From the NCBI RefSeq assembly GCF_009690845.1, contig NZ_VWSJ01000015.1, forward strand, positions 1 through 61,520: a DNA stretch of 61,520 nucleotides. The letters run 5' to 3'. The first letter of the stretch is position 1. Each line of letters opens with the position of its first letter. The stretch comes from Campylobacter portucalensis (GTDB lineage: Bacteria; Campylobacterota; Campylobacteria; Campylobacterales; Campylobacteraceae). Below, piece by piece: positions 1 to 11,304 of the stretch. The notes under the pieces are model-generated. The model was given only the letters and a program-made list of their open reading frames with translations, was not told the DNA's origin and did no database searches. Made by a program: the position numbers and the translations under genes.

Positions 1-196
1 TACCGCTACTTGAACCACTACCACCGCTTGAGCTATTACCGTTGCCGTTTGGATGGGTTGAGCTATTACCTGGGGCTGGGCTGCTTGAACTACCACTGCT
101 ACTACCACTGCTTCCTGAACTTTCAGTATCACTACTACCGTTGCCATTGCTTGAACTACCGCTTGAACTACCGCTACTTGAACCACTACCACCGCT
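1..196. repeat. In-frame tandem 12-base and 168-base repeats
   Basis: The Ser/Gly-rich coding region is built from variants of a 12-base unit encoding Gly-Ser-Ser-Ser. A 28-base segment at 1-28 recurs exactly at 169-196, an offset of 168 bases or 56 codons. Every unit is a multiple of three, so slippage or recombination would change protein length without breaking the frame. Confidence 0.7.
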
Positions 197-1048
197 GCTT
201 GAGCTACCACTGCTGCTACCGCTTGAAATTTCACCGTTACTTGAACCGTCTGGACTGCTTGAACTAGAATCATCATTTTGGATATCAGAAGGGCTTGAAT
301 TTTCTTTGTTTGGAATATCTGAATCTGGTTTTTTACCTGGCGTCATTGGAGATGATGGAGGTGGAGTTTGTAATGAATCTTTAATTTTTGAGTTTTGTTG
401 CTTTATTTCTTCTATTTTATTTGTTATATTTTTTATTTCTTTATCATTCTCTTTTTTAGAAGCATCTATATGTTGCAATGTATTTTTAATTTTTTCATTA
501 TTATTATCTTGATATGCATCTTGTATGCCATTTATAAATTCTTTGAGTTTATGTTGGGCTGTAAAAAACTGTTGCTCCAGTTCATTAGATGTTTCTTCTA
601 TTTTATTAGATAGTTCCTCAAATTTCTGCTCCTTTTCTTTATCGTTATGTAAGCTCGCTTTTAATGTTTCTAAATCATTTTTATATTTTTTAAAATTTTC
701 ATCAGCTTTAATTCTTACTTCATCGTATTTTGAAATTTCATCTTTAAACTCTTGCAAATTTGGATATTTTTTTTCAATATCAGGTAAATTATCGGCTTTT
801 CTTGTTAATTCTCCAAATTTTGTATGATTGTGTGTATATTTTGTCACCTCTTTTTCAAAAATATTTAAATTATTTTCAACTTGTTTTTCTAATAATTCTA
901 CTCTTTTTTTAAGTTGATTTTCTGTGCTTTCTTCTTTGTCGGTATAGGCATAAGAATGAGTAGTTGATGCTAATAGTGTTGAACTACAACCAAAAGCTGT
1001 GATTAAAGCCAAAGATAGAAATTTTAAACGTTGTTGATTTTGTTTCAT
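1..1048 (-). CDS. Secreted Ser/Gly-rich coiled-coil protein, 3' end outside window
   Basis: The minus strand is open from an ATG at 1048 to the window edge, about 349 codons with no stop. The start follows AAAGGAC at a normal distance. The protein begins with a basic and hydrophobic signal sequence. A Cys near residue 22 (AFGC) is a weak lipobox; the alternative is type I cleavage around residues 30-37. Residues about 35-220 are rich in Glu, Lys and Asn with heptad-like spacing, suggesting coiled coil. A Pro-rich stretch near 225-235 leads into a Ser/Gly tract (GSSSGSSSG type) from about residue 258, encoded by 12-base units. I do not recognise the family. A surface or envelope protein is likely, but the missing C-terminus hides any anchor. 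Its promoter holds an A13 tract. Confidence 0.8.
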   Translation of the reverse strand, partial: MKQNQQRLKFLSLALITAFGCSSTLLASTTHSYAYTDKEESTENQLKKRVELLEKQVENNLNIFEKEVTKYTHNHTKFGELTRKADNLPDIEKKYPNLQEFKDEISKYDEVRIKADENFKKYKNDLETLKASLHNDKEKEQKFEELSNKIEETSNELEQQFFTAQHKLKEFINGIQDAYQDNNNEKIKNTLQHIDASKKENDKEIKNITNKIEEIKQQNSKIKDSLQTPPPSSPMTPGKKPDSDIPNKENSSPSDIQNDDSSSSSPDGSSNGEISSGSSSGSSSSGGSGSSSGSSSGSSSNGNGSSDTESSGSSGSSSGSSSSPAPGNSSTHPNGNGNSSSGGSGSSSG

Positions 1049-1077
1049 ATTAAGTCCTTTGTATAAAAAATTCTTTA

Positions 1078-1105
1078 ATTATAGTTTTTTTTTTTTTGAA
1101 ATCAA
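1078..1105 (-). promoter_or_regulatory. Promoter with A13 spacer for the Ser/Gly-rich gene
   Basis: On the minus strand, TTGATT (1105-1100) and TATAAT (1083-1078) are separated by 16 bases, 13 of which are one A run (the T13 at 1085-1097 on the plus strand). The predicted start point is near 1071, about 23 bases before the ATG at 1048. Homopolymer length would set the -35/-10 spacing. Confidence 0.6.
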
Positions 1106-1251
1106 GGGTTTAAATAAAATTTTTAAAGATTTGGCTAAATTTTAAATTTTTTAAAAACTAATCTGGAGTTAAATTTAAAATTTTAAACTCTTATAAGTAG
1201 CAAAATCGAATTTGATATGTATTTTATCATTAAATACTTTATGGATAAAAA

Positions 1252-3108
1252 CTATTTAAATCCTTTTTTTAATCTTCTAATTAAAAATCTGGCTGGATTT
1301 ACCTCATCCACTAAATTTTTATCTATACAAAACGGTCTATTTAAAACTAAATCCAACAAAATTTCAGCACCCAAAACAGCACTTCCAAGACCTCTTGAAC
1401 CGTGAGCGGAGTTAATATATATGTTTTCTAAGTATTTGGGGTATAAATTTGAAGTTTTATGCTTATTCCATAATAGATTTGAATAATTTTTTTTAAACCA
1501 TAAAACATCGCAAATTCCACCTATTAGTGGAAATCTATCGCCACTATAAGATCTAAAACCAACCTTAGAACCTATAAATTTAATATCTTTTTTATCTATA
1601 AATTCTTTTATGCTTTCTAAATTCTTTATATCGTCTAAATCTTTTAAAAATTTTGTATAATCGCCTCTGTCATAAGTAGCACCAATAATTTGCAAATCAA
1701 AATAACTAGGACATATATAACCCTTTGCATTGATAATAAATTCTGTATTAATTTGCTTTTTTATGTGGGTTACTTGACCTCTAACAGAGCTTATTAAAAC
1801 ACTATCATCGAGATTTATTTTTGGATTTTCTCCTTTATTAAAAAGCTCTTCACTGTGACTTCCAGTAGCAAAAATAATAATATCTGTTTTTAAAATATCT
1901 CCATTTTTAAAACTAACTTCATATCCATCATCGACTTTTTTAAAATTTATAAATTCATAATTTAATAAAATTTCATCTCTTAGCAAGCTAGCAAAATACT
2001 CACACATATGCTTAGGTCTTATGGTTGCGGCATTTTTGATAAATACACTCGGATATGGATGATCTTTTAAATTCAATACAAAATCACTATTTTGGTATCT
2101 TTTTATAAGTTTTTCATCAAAAGCAAAATCTTTTGCTCCACTAAATTTAATAAATTTTTTAGCAAATTTCTTATAAAAATCACCAGCCATTAAAAAAGAT
2201 TTTACGTGAAATTTACCAAGACTTACACCTTTTTGAGTTATTAAAGGCATTAAAGCACCTACTAAATTTCCGCTTCCATTTGTAGCAACTTCGCTTTCTT
2301 TTTCGGCTATCAAAACATTAAATCCAGCTTTTTTAAATTTAAAACCACTAATGAGTCCAGCAACTCCAGCACCTATTATCAAAACATTTTTTAAATTTTT
2401 TTTAACTAAAGGGCGACTATAATAAATTTCTTTTTTAAACTCATCTTCTTTTATGAGTTTGGCACTTATCATCTCTCTTTTTAAGCCAAATCCTTTTAAA
2501 ACATCTACGATAAAATTTGCGTTTTTTAAATTTTCTTTTAAAGATTTTGTGCTTGAATATGTTCTTAAAATTCCATCTCTAAGCATTAAATTTTTAATAC
2601 AAAAGATAGTTTCTAAATCCCACATTTGCGGATTTTTACTTGCACTAAAGCCATCCATAAACCAAATATCGGCCTTAAAATCTAAATTTTTTAAAGCCAC
2701 CTTTACATCATCAAAATATATATCCAAAATGATATTTTTAGAAAAATATATCCTGCAAAGCCCATCTTTGAAAATTGGATATTTTTTTATCAATCTCTTG
2801 CTAAATTTATCAAAAACTCCCATTTTTTGGTAAATTTTGGCTAAATTTTCCTTAGAAAAGGGGTATTTTTCAATACTAACGTAATGAAGTGTTTTTGTTG
2901 TGTTTTCAAATCTGCTAGCTAAATTTAAAAAATTTAACCCTATACCAAATCCACACTCAGCCACAATAAAGCTATCCTTTTTATCCCAAATTTCATCAAT
3001 AGCACTTATAAATACATAACTACTTTGACCTAAAGGATCACTTTTATTAAAATAAAAATCTCCAAATTCATCAGAAAAAAGCGTGTTTGATTTAAATATT
3101 ATTTCCAT
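1252..3108 (-). CDS. mnmC: Bifunctional tRNA mnm5s2U biosynthesis protein MnmC
   Basis: MnmC completes the 5-methylaminomethyl group on U34 of certain tRNAs. The C-terminal FAD oxidoreductase removes the carboxymethyl group from cmnm5(s2)U, and the N-terminal SAM methyltransferase methylates the product. Both halves are visible. Residues 1-230 carry the methyltransferase signature FGIGLNFL and the WFMDGFSASKNPQMW segment. From about residue 245 a dinucleotide-binding loop (GAGVAG) opens the FAD domain, which runs to the end. At 618 residues it is full length for the epsilonproteobacterial form. The ATG lies one base beyond the amiA stop, so it is probably translated by coupling as the last gene of the run. 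Confidence 0.93.
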   Translation of the reverse strand: MEIIFKSNTLFSDEFGDFYFNKSDPLGQSSYVFISAIDEIWDKKDSFIVAECGFGIGLNFLNLASRFENTTKTLHYVSIEKYPFSKENLAKIYQKMGVFDKFSKRLIKKYPIFKDGLCRIYFSKNIILDIYFDDVKVALKNLDFKADIWFMDGFSASKNPQMWDLETIFCIKNLMLRDGILRTYSSTKSLKENLKNANFIVDVLKGFGLKREMISAKLIKEDEFKKEIYYSRPLVKKNLKNVLIIGAGVAGLISGFKFKKAGFNVLIAEKESEVATNGSGNLVGALMPLITQKGVSLGKFHVKSFLMAGDFYKKFAKKFIKFSGAKDFAFDEKLIKRYQNSDFVLNLKDHPYPSVFIKNAATIRPKHMCEYFASLLRDEILLNYEFINFKKVDDGYEVSFKNGDILKTDIIIFATGSHSEELFNKGENPKINLDDSVLISSVRGQVTHIKKQINTEFIINAKGYICPSYFDLQIIGATYDRGDYTKFLKDLDDIKNLESIKEFIDKKDIKFIGSKVGFRSYSGDRFPLIGGICDVLWFKKNYSNLLWNKHKTSNLYPKYLENIYINSAHGSRGLGSAVLGAEILLDLVLNRPFCIDKNLVDEVNPARFLIRRLKKGFK

Positions 3109-3109
3109 T

Positions 3110-4567
3110 TTAATTTTTCAAAACATAAGCATCTAATCCATTTGCTATGCCTATGGCTAGAGATTCCAAATAATCATCCTTGGCTAAATTTACACTATCT
3201 GTTGGATGAGTGATATAACCTGTTTCTATCAAAATAGCAGGCATTAAAGCACCCACTAAAACCCAAAATGGAGCCTCTCTTACTCCACCGTCTTTGACTT
3301 TGTATTTTGTTTGAACTCTATTTAATATGTGTTTTTGAACATCAATTGCCAATTTATTTGCAGCAATAATTTTTTCTCTATTTAAAAAATTTAAATAAGT
3401 TTCTTTTGAGAAGTGATTCATATCTTCTAAATCGCCTTTATTTTCAAGTGCTGCTGCATCTTTACTGCGTTTGCTTCTGGCTGGACTTAAAAAAAATGTT
3501 TCGATTCCACTAAGATTTAAAGCCGCCTTTCCTTTAGGACCTGCATTTACATGTATTGACACAAAAAGATCTGCATTTTTTTCATTTGCAAATGCCGTTC
3601 TTGATTTAAGATTTATAAACTCATCAGAATTTCTTGTAAAATATACTTTATAGCCTCTTTCTTGTAAAATTTTACCAAGCTTTTTTGAAATTTTTAAGAC
3701 TATATCTTTTTCCTTCAATCCATTTGCCATAGCACCTGGATCTTTTCCTCCATGACCAGGATCAATGACTACTGTTTTTATGCTTACTTTTTTATTTTTT
3801 TTAATGACGTTATTATTTTTAGGGGTGGCTTTTTTTGTTTTTATGATATCTTTTGAGATTGATGATTTAGTCAAACTTATAGCAGTTATATAAATTTCAC
3901 TGTCTTTAAATTTTAAATTCATATCAAATTTTACTCTATTTTCAAATACAACACGTAAAGTATTGTCATTAAATTTAGCAATTCTGATATTATCAATAAC
4001 ATGCCCTGAAAAGCTTTTAAAATCGAGATTTGCTTTTGCTTTTATATCCACAACACTTCTATAATTTTTATCTTTTATATCAAATTTTTTAATATCGCTA
4101 TTTTTGAGAGGTATGTTAAATTTAAGTTTTAAGCCATCTTGAATTTTTTCTATCTTTTGAAGCCTTAATGCGTTATTTTTATTTTTTTTATCGCTTGTTG
4201 ATTGATTTGTCTTATTTTTCACACTCTCTTTTTTTTCTAAAGTCGTATTTTTTGGACTTGAAAGTGGTTTATAATTTTTTTGTTTTACGCCTAATAAATT
4301 TAACTCATTTTCATAGCCTTTATAATTTAATCCTAATTTTTTAGATGAGTAAATGAGTCTTTGAAGAACCTTTTTTCTATCCATTTCGTCTTTTTGGGAA
4401 GATGTTTTAAGATATATATTTTTTAAATTTTGATGAAATTTCTTTTGTTTATTTAAATTTACAGAATTAAAATTTTTATCAAAATCATTAAATTCCTTAT
4501 CAAAATCTCCACCAAAAAGTGAAGATATAAAAAGGAAAATTAATAAAATTCTAGCTATTTTCACCAT
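3110..4567 (-). CDS. amiA: N-acetylmuramoyl-L-alanine amidase, AmiA/AmiC type
   Basis: Zinc amidase that cuts the amide bond between MurNAc and L-Ala in periplasmic peptidoglycan, needed to separate daughter cells. It has a short signal peptide (about residues 1-19), a Lys/Asn-rich linker, an AMIN-like targeting domain (about 130-235) and an Amidase_3 domain from about 260. Zinc and catalytic motifs are present: DPGHGGKDPG, the Glu in GLKEKD, SIHVNAG and the terminal LIETGYITH. It overlaps the upstream nitronate monooxygenase gene by 17 bases. The EnvC-like activator and FtsEX are encoded about 6-8 kb upstream in the same direction, which fits regulation of this enzyme by that complex. Confidence 0.92.
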   Translation of the reverse strand: MVKIARILLIFLFISSLFGGDFDKEFNDFDKNFNSVNLNKQKKFHQNLKNIYLKTSSQKDEMDRKKVLQRLIYSSKKLGLNYKGYENELNLLGVKQKNYKPLSSPKNTTLEKKESVKNKTNQSTSDKKNKNNALRLQKIEKIQDGLKLKFNIPLKNSDIKKFDIKDKNYRSVVDIKAKANLDFKSFSGHVIDNIRIAKFNDNTLRVVFENRVKFDMNLKFKDSEIYITAISLTKSSISKDIIKTKKATPKNNNVIKKNKKVSIKTVVIDPGHGGKDPGAMANGLKEKDIVLKISKKLGKILQERGYKVYFTRNSDEFINLKSRTAFANEKNADLFVSIHVNAGPKGKAALNLSGIETFFLSPARSKRSKDAAALENKGDLEDMNHFSKETYLNFLNREKIIAANKLAIDVQKHILNRVQTKYKVKDGGVREAPFWVLVGALMPAILIETGYITHPTDSVNLAKDDYLESLAIGIANGLDAYVLKN

Positions 4568-5642
4568 TTATTAGCTTTTTCATTAAATCTTTAACGCTTA
4601 TAATCTCTTTTAAGCGATATCCATTAGCTCCACTAAAAAATAAACCAAACTCTTTAATGCCAGAATAAGCATCATATAATCTATCTGCTATACAGTATCC
4701 AACCATTTTTGCTTCTTTTCCACGCCCACAAGGTGCCACGCAATTGCTTATACACTGAATTTTAGGTCCGATTTTTTTTTCTACTAAATTTATTAAATTT
4801 GTTCTAATGCCTCTTGCTGGATATCCAACAGGAGATTTTAAAAGCAATATATCTTCTTTTTTAGCACTCAATAATACCTCTTTAAATTCAGGTGCAGCAT
4901 CGCACTCAAAAGTCCCAATAAATCTAGTCCCCATCTGAACACCATCAGCACCTAAATCTATCATCTTATCTATATCATTTTTATCCCAAACGCCTCCTGC
5001 TGCAATAAGCGGAAAATCTCCCCATTTTTTAATTTCTTCTTTAACTTGTGGAATTAAATTTTCTAATCTATAAGCTTCATCTAAACATTGCTCATAAGTA
5101 AAGCCTTGATGTCCGCCACTTAGTGGTCCTTCCAACACAACAGCATCTGGAAGTTTATTATATCTTTGAGTCCATCTTTTGCATATTATTTTTAAAGCTT
5201 TAGCAGATGACACGATTGGAATCAAGCACACATCTTTAAATTCGGAAGTAAATTCTGGTAAATTAGTAGGAAGCCCTGCTCCGCTAATTATCATATTAAA
5301 ACCTGCTTCGCAAGCGTCTTTAACTGTTCTAGCATAATCATTGCAAGCACACATTATATTAACGCCAAGCGGGCTATTTCCACAAATTTTTCTAGCATTA
5401 TTAATGATAGCTTTTAATCCTGATGTTGAGTAGAAATTTTCACTACCTAAAGGCTTTTGATTTAACTCTTTTTTTGAGTATGCTCTATTTTCATAATATC
5501 CCGTTCCAACAGAACTAATAATGCCAAGACCGCCATTTAAACTAACATTGCCAGCTAATTTATCCCAACTAATACCAAGCCCCATACCGCCTTGGAAAAT
5601 CGGATAAGTTATTTCATATTTTCCTATTTTTAAACTTTTCAT
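4551..5642 (-). CDS. Nitronate monooxygenase family flavoprotein
   Basis: FMN-dependent TIM-barrel enzyme of the 2-nitropropane dioxygenase/FabK group. Visible motifs are FQGGMGLGISW near the N-terminus, GAGLP, the SGGHQGF loop and AAGGVWDKNDI, then GADGVQMGTRF, which together form the flavin phosphate pocket. The C-terminus has several Cys (CISNCVAPCGRG), which is unusual for simple nitronate monooxygenases and may mark a subfamily shared with Campylobacter. The substrate cannot be told from sequence; detoxification of alkyl nitronates is the family activity. The start overlaps the tyrS stop by one base (TAATG), so translation is coupled. Confidence 0.85.
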   Translation of the reverse strand: MKSLKIGKYEITYPIFQGGMGLGISWDKLAGNVSLNGGLGIISSVGTGYYENRAYSKKELNQKPLGSENFYSTSGLKAIINNARKICGNSPLGVNIMCACNDYARTVKDACEAGFNMIISGAGLPTNLPEFTSEFKDVCLIPIVSSAKALKIICKRWTQRYNKLPDAVVLEGPLSGGHQGFTYEQCLDEAYRLENLIPQVKEEIKKWGDFPLIAAGGVWDKNDIDKMIDLGADGVQMGTRFIGTFECDAAPEFKEVLLSAKKEDILLLKSPVGYPARGIRTNLINLVEKKIGPKIQCISNCVAPCGRGKEAKMVGYCIADRLYDAYSGIKEFGLFFSGANGYRLKEIISVKDLMKKLINGENS

Positions 5643-6847
5643 TAAATTACCTTTAATTTTGCAAATTTTTTCCTACCAATTTGTAAAATATACTCACCTT
5701 TTGTAAATTTTAAATTCTCATCGTTCGATTTTTTTTGATTTATACTAAAAGCGTTTGCTTTTATGTGGCGTCTAGCTTCACTATTTGTTGTTGCAAGTTT
5801 GCATTTTACTATCGCTTCAATAACCCAAATTCCATCTTTTTCTTCAAATTCTTTTATATCATTTGGAAGCTGGTTTTGAGAATGCACCTTATCAAATTCC
5901 TCTTTAGCAATTTTAGCTAATTCTTGACTATGAAATCTAGCCGTTATCTCTAAAGCTAAATTTTCTTTTGCGGTTTTTGGATGGATAGAGCCATTTTTAA
6001 CACTATTTTTTAAATTTTCTATCTCTTTTAAACTTTTAGTGCTTAAAAGATTATACCACTCCCACATAAGTTCATCGCTAATGCTTAAAATTTTAGCATA
6101 CATATCATTTGGAGCTTCTGTTACGCCTATATAATTATTTAGAGATTTACTCATTTTATTGACGCCATCTAATCCAACTAAAAGTGGCATTGTTATAATA
6201 GCTTGCTCATTTTTAATCCCATAAATTCTTTGCATATGTCTGCCCATCAAAAGATTAAATTTTTGATCATTTCCACCCATTTCAATATCGCACTTCATCT
6301 CTACGCTATCATATCCTTGCATTAATGGATACAAAAATTCACTTATTGAAATTGGAGTTTGATTTTTATATCTTTTTTCAAAATCATCTCTTTCTAACAT
6401 TCTTGCAACACTATAAGTGCTAGCAATTTCTATGATATCACTAACTTTTAGATTATCAACCCAAGTTGAGTTAAACATAATTATAGTTTTTTCTCTATCC
6501 AAAACCTTAAATACTTGTTCTTGGTAAGTTTTTGCATTTTCTAAAACGATCTCTTTACTTAGTTTTTTTCTAGTCTCACTCTTGCCTGTTGGATCGCCAA
6601 TTTGAGCGGTAAAATCACCTATTAAAAACTGTATAATCGCGCCATGACGCTGCAAAAATGCCATTTTTTGAAGTGTTACACTATGTCCTAAATGAAGATC
6701 TGGAGCAGTTGGATCCATACCTATCTTGACATAAAAATTTTCACCATTTTCATAAAAATTTTTTATTAAATTTTTAACTTTTTCTTCATCAATTATTTCG
6801 CTAACACCTTTTTTTAATTCGGTATAAATTTCATCCAAATTTACCAT
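5642..6847 (-). CDS. tyrS: Tyrosyl-tRNA synthetase
   Basis: Class I aminoacyl-tRNA synthetase charging tRNA-Tyr. The HIGH-type motif HLGH lies near residue 52 and KMSKS near residue 232, with a GNDQKFN segment between them. A C-terminal S4-like RNA-binding domain includes the EARRHIKANA segment near residue 355. At 401 residues it matches the TyrRS type found in epsilonproteobacteria. The ATG follows AGGAG at good distance, just after the spoT stop. Confidence 0.96.
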   Translation of the reverse strand: MVNLDEIYTELKKGVSEIIDEEKVKNLIKNFYENGENFYVKIGMDPTAPDLHLGHSVTLQKMAFLQRHGAIIQFLIGDFTAQIGDPTGKSETRKKLSKEIVLENAKTYQEQVFKVLDREKTIIMFNSTWVDNLKVSDIIEIASTYSVARMLERDDFEKRYKNQTPISISEFLYPLMQGYDSVEMKCDIEMGGNDQKFNLLMGRHMQRIYGIKNEQAIITMPLLVGLDGVNKMSKSLNNYIGVTEAPNDMYAKILSISDELMWEWYNLLSTKSLKEIENLKNSVKNGSIHPKTAKENLALEITARFHSQELAKIAKEEFDKVHSQNQLPNDIKEFEEKDGIWVIEAIVKCKLATTNSEARRHIKANAFSINQKKSNDENLKFTKGEYILQIGRKKFAKLKVI

Positions 6848-6855
6848 TTTAACTC

Positions 6856-9069
6856 CTATTCAGTCATATTATACGCATCATTTAGTGATGCAAATTCTAT
6901 GATTTTAAATTTATCTTTTAATCTAGCCTTAACGTCCATTGCATCTATATTTTCTCCAAGTTCTACAACTATATCAAAATAATCAGATTTATTTTCATTG
7001 TTTTCATTTAAATTTATAGCCACTAAATCTACATTTAATTTAGCCAAAAATGTCAAAAATGTAGCCAAAGAGCCTCTTTTATTTTCTAAATTTAATATGA
7101 TTTTATATCTGTGTGGAGCGTTTCTTGTCCATTTAACAAAAATAATCTCTTCTCCATCTTTCATTAAATTTGCAGCCCTTTCACAAAATTTATGATGAAC
7201 AGTAACATTTACATTATTTCTAAAGCCCATAATATCATCACCTCTTTTAGGATTGCAACAATAATCAAACTCAGCACCGCTAACTTGATGATTTGAATAA
7301 ACAACTATATTATCAAATTTTTGCTTTTGAACTAAATATTTATCACTAGAATTTAAAAAAAATGTTTTTGGAATGTATTTTTTTAAGGCATTTACAATAT
7401 CTTTTAGAAATTCAGAATTAATGGCCGCTTTTCCAACCTTTTTTCTTAAATTTTCTCTATCTAGCCAATTTAAAATACTATCTTCTTTGATTTGAAAAAT
7501 ACCTGATAATATTTTTATGGCTATTTCTGTATTTAACTCTTTTAATTTCTGATTACAAAAGCTCTTAATAGCGGCCTTTGCTTTTCCTGTTTTTACGGAA
7601 TTTAACCAGCTGCATCTATAATGTGCTTCATTTCCAGTAATTATATGTATAATATCGCCATTTTTTAACTCCGCTAAAAGTGGAACTTTTACTTTATTAA
7701 TATATGCATCTACTGCTTTTAAACCAACTTGTGAGTGAATTTCGTAAGCATAATCTAAAGCAGTAGATCCTCTTGGAAGAGTAAAAATTCCACCCTTTGG
7801 AGAATATACAGCGATATCTTCTGCGTAAAGACTGTCTTTTGCATATTCATATAGATCTTCAGGGCTATCTTCATCATCTGTTTCTTGAGAATTTAGCTCC
7901 TTTTCGCTTATATCACTAAGCCAATCAAGACGAGGATTTAAAGAGCCACTAAATTTATATTTCCAATGTGCTGCTACACCGTATTCTGCGGTATTATGCA
8001 TATCAAAAGTTCTAATTTGTGCCTCAATAATCATACTATCATTAAATACAGTAGTATGTATGGTTTGATATCCGTTTTGTTTTGGAAGCGATATATAATC
8101 TTTAAATCTTGATATTAAGGGATTGAAATTTGTGTGAATTATGCCAAGTGCTAAATAGCAATCTTTTACATTCTTAACTATAACCCTAACCGCCAATAAA
8201 TCTAAAACTTCTTGTATGGATATACCTTTTCTTTGCATTTTCATATAAATAGAATAATAGTGTTTTACTCTTTTTTGTATATCAAAACTATCTTCATCAA
8301 AACCGCTTGTCAATAAAAGTTCAGTGATTTTTGTGCTAAATTTATTTAAATTTATTTGAAGTTGTTGTTTATGTTCATTTATATAAGAATCAATTGTTTC
8401 ATACTCTTTAGGCATTACATATTTAAAACTTAAATCTTCTAAATAGTTTTTTATGGTTGATATACCTAGCCTGTGAGCAATTGGAGCATATACAAAAAGA
8501 GTTTCTTCTGCTATTCTTTTTTGTTTATCTTCTCTTAAAGCTTCTAAAGTTAGCATATTGTGAAGTCTATCGCAAAGTTTTACGACAAGAACTCTAACAT
8601 CTTCTATAGAAATCAATAGCATTCTTCTAAAAGTAAGAGCTGATGTTCTAAGTTTAGCGTTTTTATCGCTTGAAGGAACTAACTTATCCTCTCTTATGCT
8701 AACAATTTTTGTAAGCCCTTCAACTAATTTTGAAACACCATCTCCGAAATTTTGCCTAACTGCTTCAAGAGTGTAATTAGTATCTTCAACCACATCATGA
8801 AGCAAAGCAGCAACAATCATATCATCATCACCACCCATAAAAGATACAATTGAAGCCACTAAAATAGGATGAATGGCGTATGGTTCGCCACTTTTTCTAA
8901 ATTGGGTACTATGTTGCTTAATGCAAAGACTAATGCCTTCTTCTAATTTTTTTGTCGGCTCATTAAGTGAAAAAAAAAGTTTTCTTGCACTATTTAAATC
9001 TCTAGAATTAGAAACTTTATCAAGAAAATCTTCTATATTTGCACTATTTATCTGCTTCAATAATTCCAT
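6856..9069 (-). CDS. spoT: Bifunctional (p)ppGpp synthetase/hydrolase, RelA/SpoT family
   Basis: Single long RSH enzyme that makes and degrades (p)ppGpp in response to nutrient stress. Order of domains: an HD hydrolase domain with HDVVEDT (about residues 40-190), the synthetase domain with the QNGYQTIH segment (about 230-370), a TGS domain beginning near SPKGGIFTLPRG (about 395-460), and a C-terminal ACT domain (about 660-735). Both catalytic halves look intact, as expected for epsilonproteobacteria with only one RSH. The start overlaps rpoZ by 26 bases, and rpoZ-spoT linkage is widely conserved. Confidence 0.95.
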   Translation of the reverse strand: MELLKQINSANIEDFLDKVSNSRDLNSARKLFFSLNEPTKKLEEGISLCIKQHSTQFRKSGEPYAIHPILVASIVSFMGGDDDMIVAALLHDVVEDTNYTLEAVRQNFGDGVSKLVEGLTKIVSIREDKLVPSSDKNAKLRTSALTFRRMLLISIEDVRVLVVKLCDRLHNMLTLEALREDKQKRIAEETLFVYAPIAHRLGISTIKNYLEDLSFKYVMPKEYETIDSYINEHKQQLQINLNKFSTKITELLLTSGFDEDSFDIQKRVKHYYSIYMKMQRKGISIQEVLDLLAVRVIVKNVKDCYLALGIIHTNFNPLISRFKDYISLPKQNGYQTIHTTVFNDSMIIEAQIRTFDMHNTAEYGVAAHWKYKFSGSLNPRLDWLSDISEKELNSQETDDEDSPEDLYEYAKDSLYAEDIAVYSPKGGIFTLPRGSTALDYAYEIHSQVGLKAVDAYINKVKVPLLAELKNGDIIHIITGNEAHYRCSWLNSVKTGKAKAAIKSFCNQKLKELNTEIAIKILSGIFQIKEDSILNWLDRENLRKKVGKAAINSEFLKDIVNALKKYIPKTFFLNSSDKYLVQKQKFDNIVVYSNHQVSGAEFDYCCNPKRGDDIMGFRNNVNVTVHHKFCERAANLMKDGEEIIFVKWTRNAPHRYKIILNLENKRGSLATFLTFLAKLNVDLVAINLNENNENKSDYFDIVVELGENIDAMDVKARLKDKFKIIEFASLNDAYNMTE

Positions 9070-9268
9070 CTAAACTTATTTTTCCCTCTGCTATCTCTAA
9101 AAGTGCAATATCTGCGTGCTTCATACCTTTGATTAAATTTCTATCTATTAAAATTTCTTCACCTTCATGAAGCTTATTTGCTCTTTTTGCTACCATTAGT
9201 GATAATTTATATCTATCTCCGCCTGTAACTTTTAACGCTTTAGCTGTAATTTCTTCTAACCTTTTCAT
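9044..9268 (-). CDS. rpoZ: RNA polymerase omega subunit
   Basis: Small subunit (74 residues) that helps fold and hold the beta-prime subunit of RNA polymerase; in proteobacteria it also contributes to one ppGpp site. The family pattern is clear: RLEEITAKALKVTGGDRYKLS, then VAKRANKLHEG. Its ATG is preceded by AAGGAG. It lies between pyrH and spoT and overlaps spoT, an order kept in Campylobacter. Confidence 0.93.
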   Translation of the reverse strand: MKRLEEITAKALKVTGGDRYKLSLMVAKRANKLHEGEEILIDRNLIKGMKHADIALLEIAEGKISLDGIIEADK

Positions 9269-9280
9269 AATAATCTCCTT

Positions 9281-11300
<2,020 letters not shown>

Positions 11301-11304
<4 letters not shown>

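Noticed and set aside
10-827. Several plus-strand open frames rich in Leu, Pro, Tyr and Cys at the left end
   Set aside because: They are antisense shadows of the Ser/Gly repeat region and coiled-coil region; the minus strand has a start, ribosome site, promoter and signal peptide.
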